This document shows, piece after piece, positions 34,872 to 43,386 of a stretch of DNA of 64,000 nucleotides (the first letter of the stretch is position 1; every line of letters starts with the position of its first letter). Source of the stretch: Desulfosporosinus meridiei DSM 13257. GTDB taxonomy: Bacteria > Bacillota > Desulfitobacteriia > Desulfitobacteriales > Desulfitobacteriaceae. Below the pieces are notes generated by a model. It was not told the DNA's origin. It made no database searches and saw only the letters and a program-made list of their open reading frames with translations. The stretch is from contig NC_018515.1 in the NCBI RefSeq assembly GCF_000231385.2, forward strand, positions 638,501-702,500, read 5' to 3'. The position numbers and the translations under genes were made by a program.

Positions 34872-36656
34872 ATGGCAGAGAAGAAAAAGATGAATCAAAG
34901 TATTTTAGCTTTAGTAATTCTTTTAATTGTTGTAGCAGTTGGGATTGGAACCTTTAATATCATGAATATCACTCGCACTGCCAAAACAAACATGGATTTA
35001 TATTCAACGACTTTAAATGCCAATTACGACCAAAACCTTCGCCTTGTGACTCAGCAAGCAATCAGCACCTTAGATGGCATTTATCAACTGCAACAGCAAG
35101 GCGTACTGACAGAGGTTCAGGCCAAGGAACAAGCAATAGAAATAATGACTAAAATGAGATATGGTGACGATGGTACCGGATATTATTGGGGAGATACCAC
35201 GGATGGGATATGTGTCTTTCATGGCACAAACCCTAAGGCGCCGGGCACAGACCGCAATAATGCAGCCGATTCTAAAGGATTCCTATTTATGCAGGAGATT
35301 TTAAAAGTTGGCCAGAACAATGGAGGGTATGTGGATTATTGGTTTCCTAAGGCCGATCCTAACGATAAGCAAGAATACCCCAAGCGAGGATATGCCCTAG
35401 AATTCAAACCATGGAAATGGGTTATCGGAACGGGTAACTATATTGACGATATAAATAAAGTCATCGCTGATCGACAAGCCGCAGCCGATGAAGAAATGTG
35501 GCAAAATATTGCTTACTCAGGATTAGGAATGCTAGGGGCTATTGCCATTTCAATTGGCTTTGCCTTAATGATCAATCGCAGGATTTCTCAGAAGATTGCA
35601 CCTATCGCAGAATCGGCCCTGCAAGTAGCAGGAGGGAATTTAGATATCCCTGAGATTAGTGTGACGACGGATGATGATATAGGGCTTCTAGGAAAAGCCT
35701 TTAACGATATGACTAATAATCTGCGTGAGTTAGTGGAAAAAGTCTCTCAGTCTTCTGGATTGGTTGCTTCAACTTCCCAGGAACTAACTTCTGGAGCAGA
35801 ACAGTCAGCTCAAGCCTCCAATCAAATTGCCACTTCTATTTCCGAAGTCTCTGCTGGTACTGAAACCCAATTAAACGTTGTTAATAACACAACTAAAATC
35901 GTTAACCAAATGCTGGTTGGTATTAATCAGATTCTCGACAGTTCTAAAGTAGTTGCCGATACATCAGAAAGAGCTGCGCAATCTGCGCTAGATGGTATGA
36001 AGGCTATTGACAAAACCATGGATCAAATGAGTAACATCGAAAGAACCGTGAACACCTCTGCTCAGGTCATTAACAATTTAGGAGAACGATCCAAAGAAAT
36101 AAGTCAAATTATCGATGCGATCTCTGGAATCGCTCAACAAACCAATCTCTTAGCTCTTAATGCTGCAATTGAAGCTGCTCGTGCCGGAGAACAGGGGCGT
36201 GGCTTTGCAGTCGTTGCAGACGAGGTACGTAAACTTGCAGAACAATCAAGTGAAGCCGCAAAACAAATCTCTGCCCTTATTCTCGAAATCCAAGAGGATA
36301 CTCAAAAAGCAGTTGCTGCTATGAATAAAGGAACCCTGGAAGTCTCAATGGGAACTAAAGTTGTAAACACTGCGGATGATGCGTTTAAGGACATCAACGA
36401 TTTGGTCACAACGGTGTTAAACCAAGTTCGAGAAATTACTTTAAAAATCCAACATACTGCCGAGGGAAGTAATCAAGTTGCAGAGGCAGTTACCGAGATT
36501 AATCAAGTCAGCAAATCAATTGCAGTTCAGACTCAAACAGTTTCGGCAGCAACTGAAGAGCAATCTGCTTCCATTGAAGAAATTGCTGCTGCTAGCCAAG
36601 TGCTCTCGAAAATGGCTCAAGAAGTGGAGCTGACTTTAGAAAAGTTTCGATTATAA
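34872..36656 (+). CDS. methyl-accepting chemotaxis protein (sCache)
   Basis: 594 residues: TM1 (about 9-31), an extracytoplasmic single-Cache domain (about 35-200; [38 protein letters not shown]), TM2 (about 216-236), HAMP, and the cytoplasmic signalling hairpin with the conserved tip ([20 protein letters not shown]). Cache_2 domains of this type bind small organic acids or amines. AAAGGA precedes the ATG. It is monocistronic, with a terminator at 36731. A Crp-type palindrome upstream suggests metabolic control. Confidence 0.93.
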   Translation: MAEKKKMNQSILALVILLIVVAVGIGTFNIMNITRTAKTNMDLYSTTLNANYDQNLRLVTQQAISTLDGIYQLQQQGVLTEVQAKEQAIEIMTKMRYGDDGTGYYWGDTTDGICVFHGTNPKAPGTDRNNAADSKGFLFMQEILKVGQNNGGYVDYWFPKADPNDKQEYPKRGYALEFKPWKWVIGTGNYIDDINKVIADRQAAADEEMWQNIAYSGLGMLGAIAISIGFALMINRRISQKIAPIAESALQVAGGNLDIPEISVTTDDDIGLLGKAFNDMTNNLRELVEKVSQSSGLVASTSQELTSGAEQSAQASNQIATSISEVSAGTETQLNVVNNTTKIVNQMLVGINQILDSSKVVADTSERAAQSALDGMKAIDKTMDQMSNIERTVNTSAQVINNLGERSKEISQIIDAISGIAQQTNLLALNAAIEAARAGEQGRGFAVVADEVRKLAEQSSEAAKQISALILEIQEDTQKAVAAMNKGTLEVSMGTKVVNTADDAFKDINDLVTTVLNQVREITLKIQHTAEGSNQVAEAVTEINQVSKSIAVQTQTVSAATEEQSASIEEIAAASQVLSKMAQEVELTLEKFRL

Positions 36657-36730
36657 GTCAAACAATTAATCAAGAGAAGAGTTATTCCAGAGGAAAAAAT
36701 AGGAGTTAAGAGATTAAGATTCTGAAACTG

Positions 36731-36765
36731 GGCTAGGAGCATTTTTGCTGCTAGCCTATTTTTCT
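36731..36765 (+). terminator. terminator of the chemoreceptor gene
   Basis: GGCTAG-G-AGCA / TGCT-G-CTAGCC stem followed by TATTTTTCT. Confidence 0.8.
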
Positions 36766-36789
36766 AAAGAGGTATATGGATAGGACTGT

Positions 36790-37362
36790 TCATTGGACAT
36801 TGCATAGTAAGATGGCATGGGCATCGGTAGAATAAATAGTCCTTTCAACGGTATAGATTGAATTTCTTTTTAAGAGAAGTTCATCTTCAGATCGAATGTT
36901 GCTGATATTTTTCAAACAAGCTCCATTAAAATTCTTTGGGACCTTTAGAATAAATAGTACATCTGCAGAGTATTCTCTATTTCCGTTGAAAAATAAAGTA
37001 GTACTGGAAAAGCCCTTTTCAAGTAATTTCTTTCCATCGTAGAGGGTTGATGTACTACCCAGCCCTTGAAGCCCTTCTAGATCTATCCAGCGAAAAGCAA
37101 TTACATCTTCCGGAGTGGACGCTTTATTCAAGGCTGAATCTATATGCTGTGTTTTATTTTCAAACCTCGGATATTTACAATGGCGGAAATGCTCGTTATA
37201 TTTGAATGAACATGAGGTATATAGTTTAATATTCTTGACTTCTTCGGAGGTTAATTGTTGTTCCCATGCACTATAGTAATGATCACACCATTGTCTAATA
37301 GCGTCTCTACACTCGAATGTTCGAAATGAACTATTATTTTTGAGGCTTTTGAGGAATTCCAA
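36790..37362 (-). CDS. putative ADP-ribosyltransferase exotoxin-family protein
   Basis: 190 residues with the R-S-E class ADP-ribosyltransferase pattern in order: Arg91 in VIAFRWIDL, a Ser-Thr motif at 119-122 (KGFSSTTLF), and Glu159-Asp160-Glu161 in IRSEDELLLKRNS, the E-x-E catalytic motif. Around them are YTSCSFKYNEHFR, SALNKA and a final IYTVER strand, as in ADPrib_exo_Tox proteins. No signal peptide is visible. The frame stays open upstream of TTG 37362 back to about 37470 and reads like protein, but the only good start (ATG 37468 behind AAAGGAGG) is out of frame by one base. See the findings. Target unknown. Confidence 0.65.
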   Translation of the reverse strand: MEFLKSLKNNSSFRTFECRDAIRQWCDHYYSAWEQQLTSEEVKNIKLYTSCSFKYNEHFRHCKYPRFENKTQHIDSALNKASTPEDVIAFRWIDLEGLQGLGSTSTLYDGKKLLEKGFSSTTLFFNGNREYSADVLFILKVPKNFNGACLKNISNIRSEDELLLKRNSIYTVERTIYSTDAHAILLCNVQ

Positions 37363-37460
37363 GATCTCCTGTAAGGCATCATAAAAGTCATTGTCATTAT
37401 GAAGAGATAGAGGTTCTTCTTCGAAGAAAGATTGCCATATTTCTTTAATCTTTATAAATA

Positions 37461-37500
37461 TAGAACATAACCTCCTTTGCAGAAAGGTCGTTATGTTCTA
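37461..37500 (-). promoter_or_regulatory. 40-bp palindrome enclosing the SD and start codon of the ADP-ribosyltransferase gene
   Basis: Arms TAGAACATAAC and GTTATGTTCTA (11 bp, perfect) plus an inner CCTTT-CTGC-AAAGG stem, separated by a 2x2 internal loop. On the minus strand the 3' half contains AAAGGAGG and the ATG at 37468, so the folded mRNA would hide the translation start. Confidence 0.65.
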
Positions 37501-37521
37501 TATTTACTTGGTTTACACCAA

Positions 37522-37565
37522 AAAAAGACTAAGAGCAACAGCAGTGTGTTGCTCTTAGTCTTTTT
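37522..37565. terminator. strong bidirectional terminator
   Basis: Nineteen-base-pair perfect stem AAAAAGACTAAGAGCAACA / TGTTGCTCTTAGTCTTTTT with loop GCAGTG, just after the cell-wall hydrolase gene on the minus strand. Confidence 0.9.
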
Positions 37566-37575
37566 ACGTTCCAAC

Positions 37576-39015
37576 TTAATCGTAGCTTCTCGCTCCCAGA
37601 TAACGAGAGGAGTAAAAGCTGTCGCTAAGACTTGATATTTTAACATCGCTATTAGGATTACTGGCATGGACAAAACGTCCACCCCCGATATAGATGCCAA
37701 CATGTGAGGCACCCTTAGCATAGGTTGAGAAAAATACTAAATCACCTGCTTGGAGGTTGCTCTTGTTAACCGGAGTTCCTGAGGCGAATTGGGCATAAGA
37801 TGTTCGCGGGAGAGAAATCCCGGAACTAGCATACACATATTTGGTAAAACCTGAACAGTCAAAGCCTTTTTGGGTGGTTCCGCCAAAGACATAGGGGGTA
37901 CCTTGCAAACTGAGTGCCCGGTCTACTACTGTTGTGGAACCGCCGCTTCCTCGAGATACTGTAGAAGCAGAAGCGACCATGACAGGCCGATTACTGGGGC
38001 CTTGGGCAACAACACGGTTTACCGGACTTTGAGTTACCTTTTCTTCTAATACTTGCTTGGTAACATCAATGCCGTTTTTCTGTACATAAGAATATGTAAC
38101 GATTTTTGAACCATTACTACCTTGCTCAAGTACTTTAGTTTGGCCGACCTTTAAACTGCTATCGGTCTTTGTTACAACATCATAGGGAATTGCTTCGGGG
38201 CCGGAGTATGTCCCCTGACTTACGACAGTAAGGAAGGGAGTTGAAGAAACGAGCTTGATAACTTGCCCTGGCTGCAATTTAGTGTCCTTGGTTACTCCTG
38301 GGTTACCTGCTAATACTTCATCAGTTAACATATCATTTTTACGGGCAATAAGCCACCAAGAGTCGTTCGGTTGAACAGTATAATCCTTAGCGGATATTTT
38401 ACCATCAGTCAAAATTTTAAAAGCTTGGTCAGGGGAGGTTAGCTGTTCCGGTAGGACTTCAGCCTCTTCTACACTAACCTTTTCGGCAAAACTAACAGAA
38501 GTAACCTTGTTCTCCTCACTGGGTTTAACATAATAGTCTTCGTATTCTTTGAGGAGTTTGTCGGAATCCTCTTTAGTGGGCAAAAATGCGATCACTGAGC
38601 CATCGGCTTCTAACTTATAACCATCAACATAAGTACTTAATTTATCCTCTAACGTCTCCTCGCTCAAAGTAGATGTCAGATAGACCGTGGGCTTTACCCT
38701 GAGGGATTCATAGGTTATTTGGTCGTGAGTTTTAGCAACCACTCCGAAAGGCTCGCCCTGTTGTTTGAGAATGGTTTCCACAAGGTCTTTACCATAATCA
38801 ACACTTCTTACTAAACCAATCTGCTGACCGTTAACCATGACAGCAGCTGCAGAAGTTGTGGTTGAAAGATAATAGGTAAGTCCTCCGGTTAGGATAACCG
38901 CAATAGATAAACCGCTGATAACACGTGGAGATTTCCATGAGACTTTTCGCAGAGTAGTGCCGCAAAATTGTTGAATTAGCATTCGTTTCTCATTCAAACT
39001 AGGAGGCAATTGCAT
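37576..39015 (-). CDS. NlpC/P60 peptidoglycan endopeptidase with LysM and G5 domains
   Basis: 479 residues: a cytoplasmic N-terminus of about 30 residues, one membrane anchor/signal (ISGLSIAVILTGGLTYYLS), a linker domain, LysM (about 215-262; YTVQPNDSWWLIARKNDM), a G5 domain (about 265-345) and a C-terminal NlpC/P60 domain (about 360-479) with catalytic Cys in FDCSGFTKY and His in ASHVGIYIG and RFVHASNP. It cleaves peptide stems of the wall. Its leader is a c-di-AMP riboswitch whose P1 appears to pair with the ribosome-binding site, so high c-di-AMP should shut off translation. Confidence 0.95.
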   Translation of the reverse strand: MQLPPSLNEKRMLIQQFCGTTLRKVSWKSPRVISGLSIAVILTGGLTYYLSTTTSAAAVMVNGQQIGLVRSVDYGKDLVETILKQQGEPFGVVAKTHDQITYESLRVKPTVYLTSTLSEETLEDKLSTYVDGYKLEADGSVIAFLPTKEDSDKLLKEYEDYYVKPSEENKVTSVSFAEKVSVEEAEVLPEQLTSPDQAFKILTDGKISAKDYTVQPNDSWWLIARKNDMLTDEVLAGNPGVTKDTKLQPGQVIKLVSSTPFLTVVSQGTYSGPEAIPYDVVTKTDSSLKVGQTKVLEQGSNGSKIVTYSYVQKNGIDVTKQVLEEKVTQSPVNRVVAQGPSNRPVMVASASTVSRGSGGSTTVVDRALSLQGTPYVFGGTTQKGFDCSGFTKYVYASSGISLPRTSYAQFASGTPVNKSNLQAGDLVFFSTYAKGASHVGIYIGGGRFVHASNPNSDVKISSLSDSFYSSRYLGARSYD

Positions 39016-39022
39016 GTTGTTT

Positions 39023-39135
39023 TCACCTTTCTCGGCTTACGAGGTTAGCTGACGGATTCGGGCATAAGGTGTAAGCCCTACGCATTTGGTATGCGTTTCA
39101 CCCCAAAAAAAAATCCCCCGCTCTAGGTGACTAGA
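39023..39135 (-). promoter_or_regulatory. c-di-AMP riboswitch (ydaO/yuaA class)
   Basis: On the minus strand, GCGGGGGATTTTTTTTTGGG (from 39119) continues into GTGAAACGC. Then follow the AGGGCTTACACCTTATGCCC helix and the diagnostic AATCCGTCAGCTAACCTCG and TAAGC, the conserved core of the ydaO motif. TCACCT (39130-39125) is complementary to AGGTGA (39028-39023), which contains the SD of the hydrolase gene, suggesting translational control rather than a terminator. Confidence 0.93.
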
Positions 39136-39291
39136 TTAAGCCTTCATACTTTTTATCAACGTTATATATTCGACATTATACTTAAATCTCCTTTTATTTT
39201 CATAAAGAAATACATGGCAATTGATGAAGAAATTGTGAAGTAAGTGTAGCATTGCGTTAAAAAATGGGTTTATTATTTTTGTTTCAGAGAA

Positions 39292-40011
39292 TTAATGGGA
39301 TAGGCCTCGTGTAATAATATCTCGTACTTTTCCTGGTAATTCGGCAGCATCTTCTTTGCTGAGACCAGTGGTGGGGATTGGTTTAAAAATAGTTACCTTA
39401 ACATGGGCGGGTTTAATCTTAAAGCCGTTTTGTTCCATTATCTTATAAGAGCCGCAAATCGAGATCGGAACAATTGGGACGCCAGCCTTTAAGGCTAACT
39501 TTAAGCTGCCAGGCTTAAAGTCTCCAATCATATCACCTTTGCTGCGAGTGCCTTCAGGGAAAATGACCATAGAGTAACCTGCTTTAAGTTGTTCCGCAGC
39601 TTGATTAATTACTTTAAGGGATTGGCGAATGTCTGAACGATCCATAAAAACGCATTTTAAATGAGTCATCCAACTTCTAATCAAAGGCAATTTAAGGAGC
39701 TCAATTTTTGCAATAAATGCCTTTGGTTTATCGATATAACCGAGGAGAATTGGAATATCGAAATTACCTTGGTGATTGCTTACAAAGAGAACCGAGCCAT
39801 TAGCCGGGATGTTTTCTTCGCCTTGGATCTCAACAGTAACACCTGCAAGCTTAACAAGTGAATGGGCCCATTTTTTTGCTGTTTGATTTGTAAGTCTGTC
39901 ATGTTCAAGGATTCTATCCATTCTTTCTAATCGATTAACTTTTAAAAGCGTTGGTTGTATGGACAAAAGATACGCCCAAAAATATGTAAACCAGAGGAAG
40001 GTTCGAAACAT
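39292..40011 (-). CDS. plsC: 1-acyl-sn-glycerol-3-phosphate acyltransferase
   Basis: 239 residues from ATG 40011, which is preceded by GAGGAG; the ATG at 40026 lies before that SD. PlsC family: acceptor motif NHQGNFDIP (HX4D), FMDRSD, and FPEGTRSKGD (motif III), KAGVPIVPISICGSY (motif IV). It acylates lysophosphatidate to phosphatidate at the inner membrane face. One N-terminal hydrophobic helix. Monocistronic on the minus strand; the 276-bp gap to the hydrolase start is mostly the c-di-AMP riboswitch. Confidence 0.92.
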   Translation of the reverse strand: MFRTFLWFTYFWAYLLSIQPTLLKVNRLERMDRILEHDRLTNQTAKKWAHSLVKLAGVTVEIQGEENIPANGSVLFVSNHQGNFDIPILLGYIDKPKAFIAKIELLKLPLIRSWMTHLKCVFMDRSDIRQSLKVINQAAEQLKAGYSMVIFPEGTRSKGDMIGDFKPGSLKLALKAGVPIVPISICGSYKIMEQNGFKIKPAHVKVTIFKPIPTTGLSKEDAAELPGKVRDIITRGLSH

Positions 40012-40103
40012 TGGGATTCTCCTCATCTTGTTTTAAAATTATTCTAGCAAAAATTTATATACTCAAAAGTATGTGCTGGAACTAAAAATACTATTACATA
40101 AAA

Positions 40104-40265
40104 TTACCAGAAGATGTGTTGATCTTCATTTTCGAATACATGCTTAAGTGAAGTGATGATATAAACAATAAAAATAAAGGCAGCCAGTGATACCATTGGA
40201 GCAAAGTATGCAAAGGGCTGTGCCCATAAAATTGTGCCATGAGCCCATAAATACCATAATGACAT
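40104..40265 (-). CDS. 53-residue membrane protein, unknown
   Basis: ATG 40265 with GAGGTG six nt upstream opens a 53-codon frame: an aromatic N-terminus (SLWYLWAHGTILWAQPFAYF), one strong transmembrane helix (VSLAAFIFIVYIITSL) and a charged tail (KHVFENEDQHIFW). It is the last of four tightly spaced minus-strand genes (41437 to 40104) that all encode small membrane proteins. Family not recognised. Confidence 0.6.
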   Translation of the reverse strand: MSLWYLWAHGTILWAQPFAYFAPMVSLAAFIFIVYIITSLKHVFENEDQHIFW

Positions 40266-40288
40266 ATTAACACCTCATTCTATTGTTA

Positions 40289-41026
40289 TCAATGTAGCAA
40301 TATATTTGATACTTTTTCTTGTATTAAATTACTAATATGGCCTGTAAGGAAAAGTCCCATCGCTAACACCATTACAGCCAACTGCATTGGGTAGGGGGAA
40401 TAAAGGTCGATGAATCTTATTAAGCTAAAAATTGTTTCGTTGGGCTCTAGCACTTGTTTAACGCTCATTTCAATATGCCTGAAATCAATGGTGAGAAACC
40501 CAATGGATGTGAAACCGTTAATAACTGGGAAGTATATTGACATTTTAGGGAGCAGGTTAGTGGGTGAGAGTTCTTTCGTTCTTTCAGGTTCATTTGAAGG
40601 GTTAGACTCACTTGATTGAAAAAGTTTGTTGATTCCATCTAATATGACCAATCCGCTGGCGGAAAATAGAACTAACATAGTTAGGGGGAATGGTAGTCGG
40701 AGGCTTAAGAGGTTAAACATAAGATAAACTGTTTCATTAGGCTCCATCTGCTGTCTCCAAAACAGCCTAACTTCTTTTAAGCTCATAATGGAAACACCTA
40801 TAGCATTGTATGGTTCAATCAAAAACCAGAAATAAATTGAAAATGGACATAGCTTGAAAGGATTGATCTGACTAACAAATCTCTTAATTTGCGTAAGGAT
40901 CAGTGGGGGATAATTATGAAGGGTTCTATTTTCCCAGAGAATTGACTTTAATAAAGCCGGGTGTCTATAAAGGTACTTATTCAAATATTGTTGTAGGACT
41001 GTACTTATATTAATCACACCTTGCAA
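40289..41026 (-). CDS. membrane protein with internal duplication (EPNET repeats)
   Basis: 245 residues that I do not recognise. Residues about 75-135 and 174-236 are an internal repeat: each has an IG/IGF start, a basic amphipathic stretch, the exact motif EPNET (residues 95-99 and 194-198, 99 apart), then a P-rich turn (FPLTMLV / YPMQLAV), one hydrophobic helix and a similar end (GINKLFQ / HISNLIQ). The N-terminal 70 residues are different and end in a hydrophobic FSIYFWFLI. TTG 41026 follows AAGTGGGG. Part of a four-gene small-membrane-protein cluster. Confidence 0.6.
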   Translation of the reverse strand: MQGVINISTVLQQYLNKYLYRHPALLKSILWENRTLHNYPPLILTQIKRFVSQINPFKLCPFSIYFWFLIEPYNAIGVSIMSLKEVRLFWRQQMEPNETVYLMFNLLSLRLPFPLTMLVLFSASGLVILDGINKLFQSSESNPSNEPERTKELSPTNLLPKMSIYFPVINGFTSIGFLTIDFRHIEMSVKQVLEPNETIFSLIRFIDLYSPYPMQLAVMVLAMGLFLTGHISNLIQEKVSNILLH

Positions 41027-41043
41027 AATCAGTACCCCACTTA

Positions 41044-41334
41044 TTAAAACTTTTCTATGATTTTTTGGTTTGCCCTTTCAATTGGATCTGTAGTATAGCC
41101 AACAGTGTTTAGCAAAAGCCAAGTCCAAAAGAATGAATTAAGGATAGCGATAATGGTGGGGACTGGTAGCCAAATACCCCAAAACTTCGTACTTGGGTAG
41201 AAGGCGTTGGGCTCTTTAGAAGAGGAATAAACATGAACAGGTTTACTGCTCGGCGAGTAGTGCTGATTTCTAGGTGTATTAAAAGTTAACTTCAGGATGC
41301 TACACTCATCCACATGCTTATTTGGCTTTTTCAT
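41044..41334 (-). CDS. small membrane protein, unknown
   Basis: 96 residues from ATG 41334. A polar, Ser/Pro-rich N-terminal half (about 50 residues) precedes a C-terminal membrane hairpin (FWGIWLPVPTIIAILNSFFWTWLLL). The start overlaps the end of the 39-codon gene upstream. It belongs to the same compact minus-strand cluster; no family recognised. Confidence 0.55.
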   Translation of the reverse strand: MKKPNKHVDECSILKLTFNTPRNQHYSPSSKPVHVYSSSKEPNAFYPSTKFWGIWLPVPTIIAILNSFFWTWLLLNTVGYTTDPIERANQKIIEKF

Positions 41335-41437
41335 AGTTGCGGAAGATGACACCCCCTAAGAACATTGCGACTATAAAAGATCCAGTTAACCAGAAAATCC
41401 AATAAAACTGGATGATCCACAATGAGTATCCTTGCAA
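41318..41437 (-). CDS. 39-residue membrane peptide, unknown
   Basis: TTG 41437 lies 8 nt after AAGGGAGG and opens a 39-codon frame ending at 41318. The peptide is a single aromatic transmembrane helix (SLWIIQFYWIFWLTGSFIVAMF) with a short basic end (RNYEKAK). Its stop overlaps the start of the next gene by 17 bp, suggesting translational coupling. Small single-helix peptides of this type often accompany respiratory or transport complexes, but nothing here identifies a partner. Confidence 0.5.
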   Translation of the reverse strand: MQGYSLWIIQFYWIFWLTGSFIVAMFLGGVIFRNYEKAK

Positions 41438-41732
41438 AAACGTTGCCTCCCTTGTTAATAATAACCATATTATTCCTTTCGATTATTGGCTGTGAAAATA
41501 TTTTTAATGCTCAGTAAGATAGAAATGGCTTTTCATCAAAGGGCGACGAGGTTTTGTATATAATTTTCTCCTATGCCCCCTCTAAATAAAATATATTTGT
41601 TATTTTCTGATATTTATATTAGAATTATTTTAAAGTAAGTATATTTAAAAATATTTAAACTGCCAAAGAATTAATTTGCAATCCATTTAATAATTTACTG
41701 TATTTTGCAAAAGGTATGAGAGGGGGATTTGT

Positions 41733-41942
41733 ATGCTATTACGCAATCGCAAACCAAAAACTACGGTAGCTCTTCGCCAGCGACAATTATTTCAGGTAGG
41801 AGATCGTGTCAAGACTAGTAATCATTATGTAGGAACCGTTGTTCGAGTTGATCGTGATGAAGTTGGGGAGTATATTGTTGCTCGATTAGATGAAATACCG
41901 CAAGATTTTGCATACGATCCAGACGATCTTTTGAGAATCTAA
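41733..41942 (+). CDS. small SH3-like/KOW-type protein, unknown
   Basis: 69 residues, basic N-terminus (MLLRNRKPKTTVALRQRQ) followed by a beta-barrel-like core (FQVGDRVKTSNHYVGTVVRVDRDEVGEYIVARLD) of the kind seen in KOW/SH3-type small proteins. AGGGGG precedes the ATG. It is monocistronic with a strong terminator right after. The 295-bp gap upstream (41438-41732) is very AT-rich and holds only promoters for the two divergent units. Confidence 0.6.
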   Translation: MLLRNRKPKTTVALRQRQLFQVGDRVKTSNHYVGTVVRVDRDEVGEYIVARLDEIPQDFAYDPDDLLRI

Positions 41943-41960
41943 ATAATCTTTGAATATTGA

Positions 41961-41998
41961 AAGAAGCACCCATTTCTAAAGTGGGTGCTTCTTATTGT
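41961..41998 (+). terminator. terminator after the KOW-like gene
   Basis: Twelve-base-pair perfect stem AAGAAGCACCCA / TGGGTGCTTCTT, then ATTGTG. It resembles the hairpin heads of the R1-R3 repeats but lacks the conserved tail. Confidence 0.75.
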
Positions 41999-42108
41999 GC
42001 ACTAGGTTAATTGAGAAAAATACTTTTTTGAAGGAGTATTTGGAAACATGTTGAAATCTTAAAGGGAATTTGCTGTACTAAACTTCTCTTTAAGGGAGGG
42101 AAAGCTAA

Positions 42109-43260
42109 ATGTACATTAGGAGTAATAATAAGCCGGATATAATAATTATCGGCGCTGGAATCATTGGCTTAAGCATCGCTTACAACTTGTTGGAAATAGA
42201 CCCGAAACTTTCGATAACTCTTCTGGAAAAGGAGAAATTATTGGGAATAGGTTCCACTGGAAAATGCACAGGAAGTATTAGCTATCAATTGAGTAGCCCA
42301 CTTCAGCGTCGCCTGAGTCTGCTCAGCAGAGATTTTTTTCGGAATTTTGATGCTGTCTTTGATACTCCCAGTTGGTATTGGGAGAAGGGGCATTTATTAT
42401 TAGCGGATAACGAAGGCTTATTGAAGGATCTCCAATCGATCTCAGTTCAAGCCGACGCTGACAACATCCCCATGAACCTAATGAATCAAGAAGAATTGCA
42501 AAGGGAGTTCCCATATTTGCACAGAGACCGGTTCTTAGGAGGGGCTTTTTGTTCATGGGATGCCTATGCCGACCCCTATGCTGTTTTGGCAGCCCTGTAC
42601 TCAGTGGTGCGCCGTAAAGGTGTCGGGGTATATTTTGAACATGAAGTAAGGAAAATCATCATTGATGGCGATACTATTAAAGGTGTTGAAACTAGACAGG
42701 GAGTATTTCAAAGTCCCCTCGTCGTGAATGCTGCTGGCCCTCATGCTGCACAATTAGCTGAAATGTCTGGCCTTACTCTTAAAATCCAGCCTTACCGTCG
42801 TCAGGTTTACGTCTGTACAAACCCTAAAGATGTTCCCAAAGCTTCTCCTACAATCATGGATTTATCCTCTGGCTTTTATCTCCATCAGGAAACTAGTGGG
42901 AAAACAGTGTTATTAGGGGGAACAGATAAGTACACTTGGCCGGGATTGCAAGAAACAGTAGACAAATCCGTGGCAGAAGACTTTTTTATGACGACCATGG
43001 AAATAATACCTTCTACGCTTGATATAAAGTGGCTGCGAACTTATACGGGACTTTGTGAACTAACCCCTGATTTTCATCCGATTGTTGGTGAAGCATCAGG
43101 ATTGAAGGGGATGTTTTTCGCTAACGGGTTCAGCGGACATGGCTTTATGCATGCCCCAGCCATCGGGCGGATTCTAGCAGATCTGATTTTAAAGGGTAGT
43201 ACTGACCAGATCGATGCTAGTTTACTTCATCCAGACCGATTTCTTAAAGAAAATCCATAA
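42109..43260 (+). CDS. FAD-dependent oxidoreductase (DAO family)
   Basis: 383 residues of the D-amino acid oxidase/glycine oxidase-like fold. FAD motif IIIGAGIIGLSIAYNLLE (residues 12-29), ALLEKE-type ribose-binding acid in LLEKEKL, VVNAAGPHA near residue 205, and a C-terminal TGLCELTPDFHPIVGE...GFSGHGFMHAPAIGR segment that binds the flavin tail. GGGAGGG precedes the ATG. The next plus-strand gene is an MnmM-type tRNA methyltransferase. In Gram-positives a DAO-family oxidase (B. subtilis YurR/MnmL, as I recall) removes the carboxymethyl group before MnmM methylates, so a tRNA wobble-uridine role is plausible; glycine or sarcosine oxidation is the alternative. Confidence 0.8.
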   Translation: MYIRSNNKPDIIIIGAGIIGLSIAYNLLEIDPKLSITLLEKEKLLGIGSTGKCTGSISYQLSSPLQRRLSLLSRDFFRNFDAVFDTPSWYWEKGHLLLADNEGLLKDLQSISVQADADNIPMNLMNQEELQREFPYLHRDRFLGGAFCSWDAYADPYAVLAALYSVVRRKGVGVYFEHEVRKIIIDGDTIKGVETRQGVFQSPLVVNAAGPHAAQLAEMSGLTLKIQPYRRQVYVCTNPKDVPKASPTIMDLSSGFYLHQETSGKTVLLGGTDKYTWPGLQETVDKSVAEDFFMTTMEIIPSTLDIKWLRTYTGLCELTPDFHPIVGEASGLKGMFFANGFSGHGFMHAPAIGRILADLILKGSTDQIDASLLHPDRFLKENP

Positions 43261-43386
43261 GTAAATTTCCTGGTACCACTGATAGTATAACCTTCGTGCA
43301 TACCAGCGAGCTTCAACTTATGTTCACGAACCAGTTTACACTCATGCCGTAAGAAGATTGAATAGAGGAGAAGGATACTGAAGGTA

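Noticed and set aside
41572..41581. A fourth copy of the 36-bp box (minus-strand AGGGGGCATA) before the small membrane-protein cluster
   Set aside because: Only the central 10 bp match; the -35-proximal GTATTTTAC part is absent.
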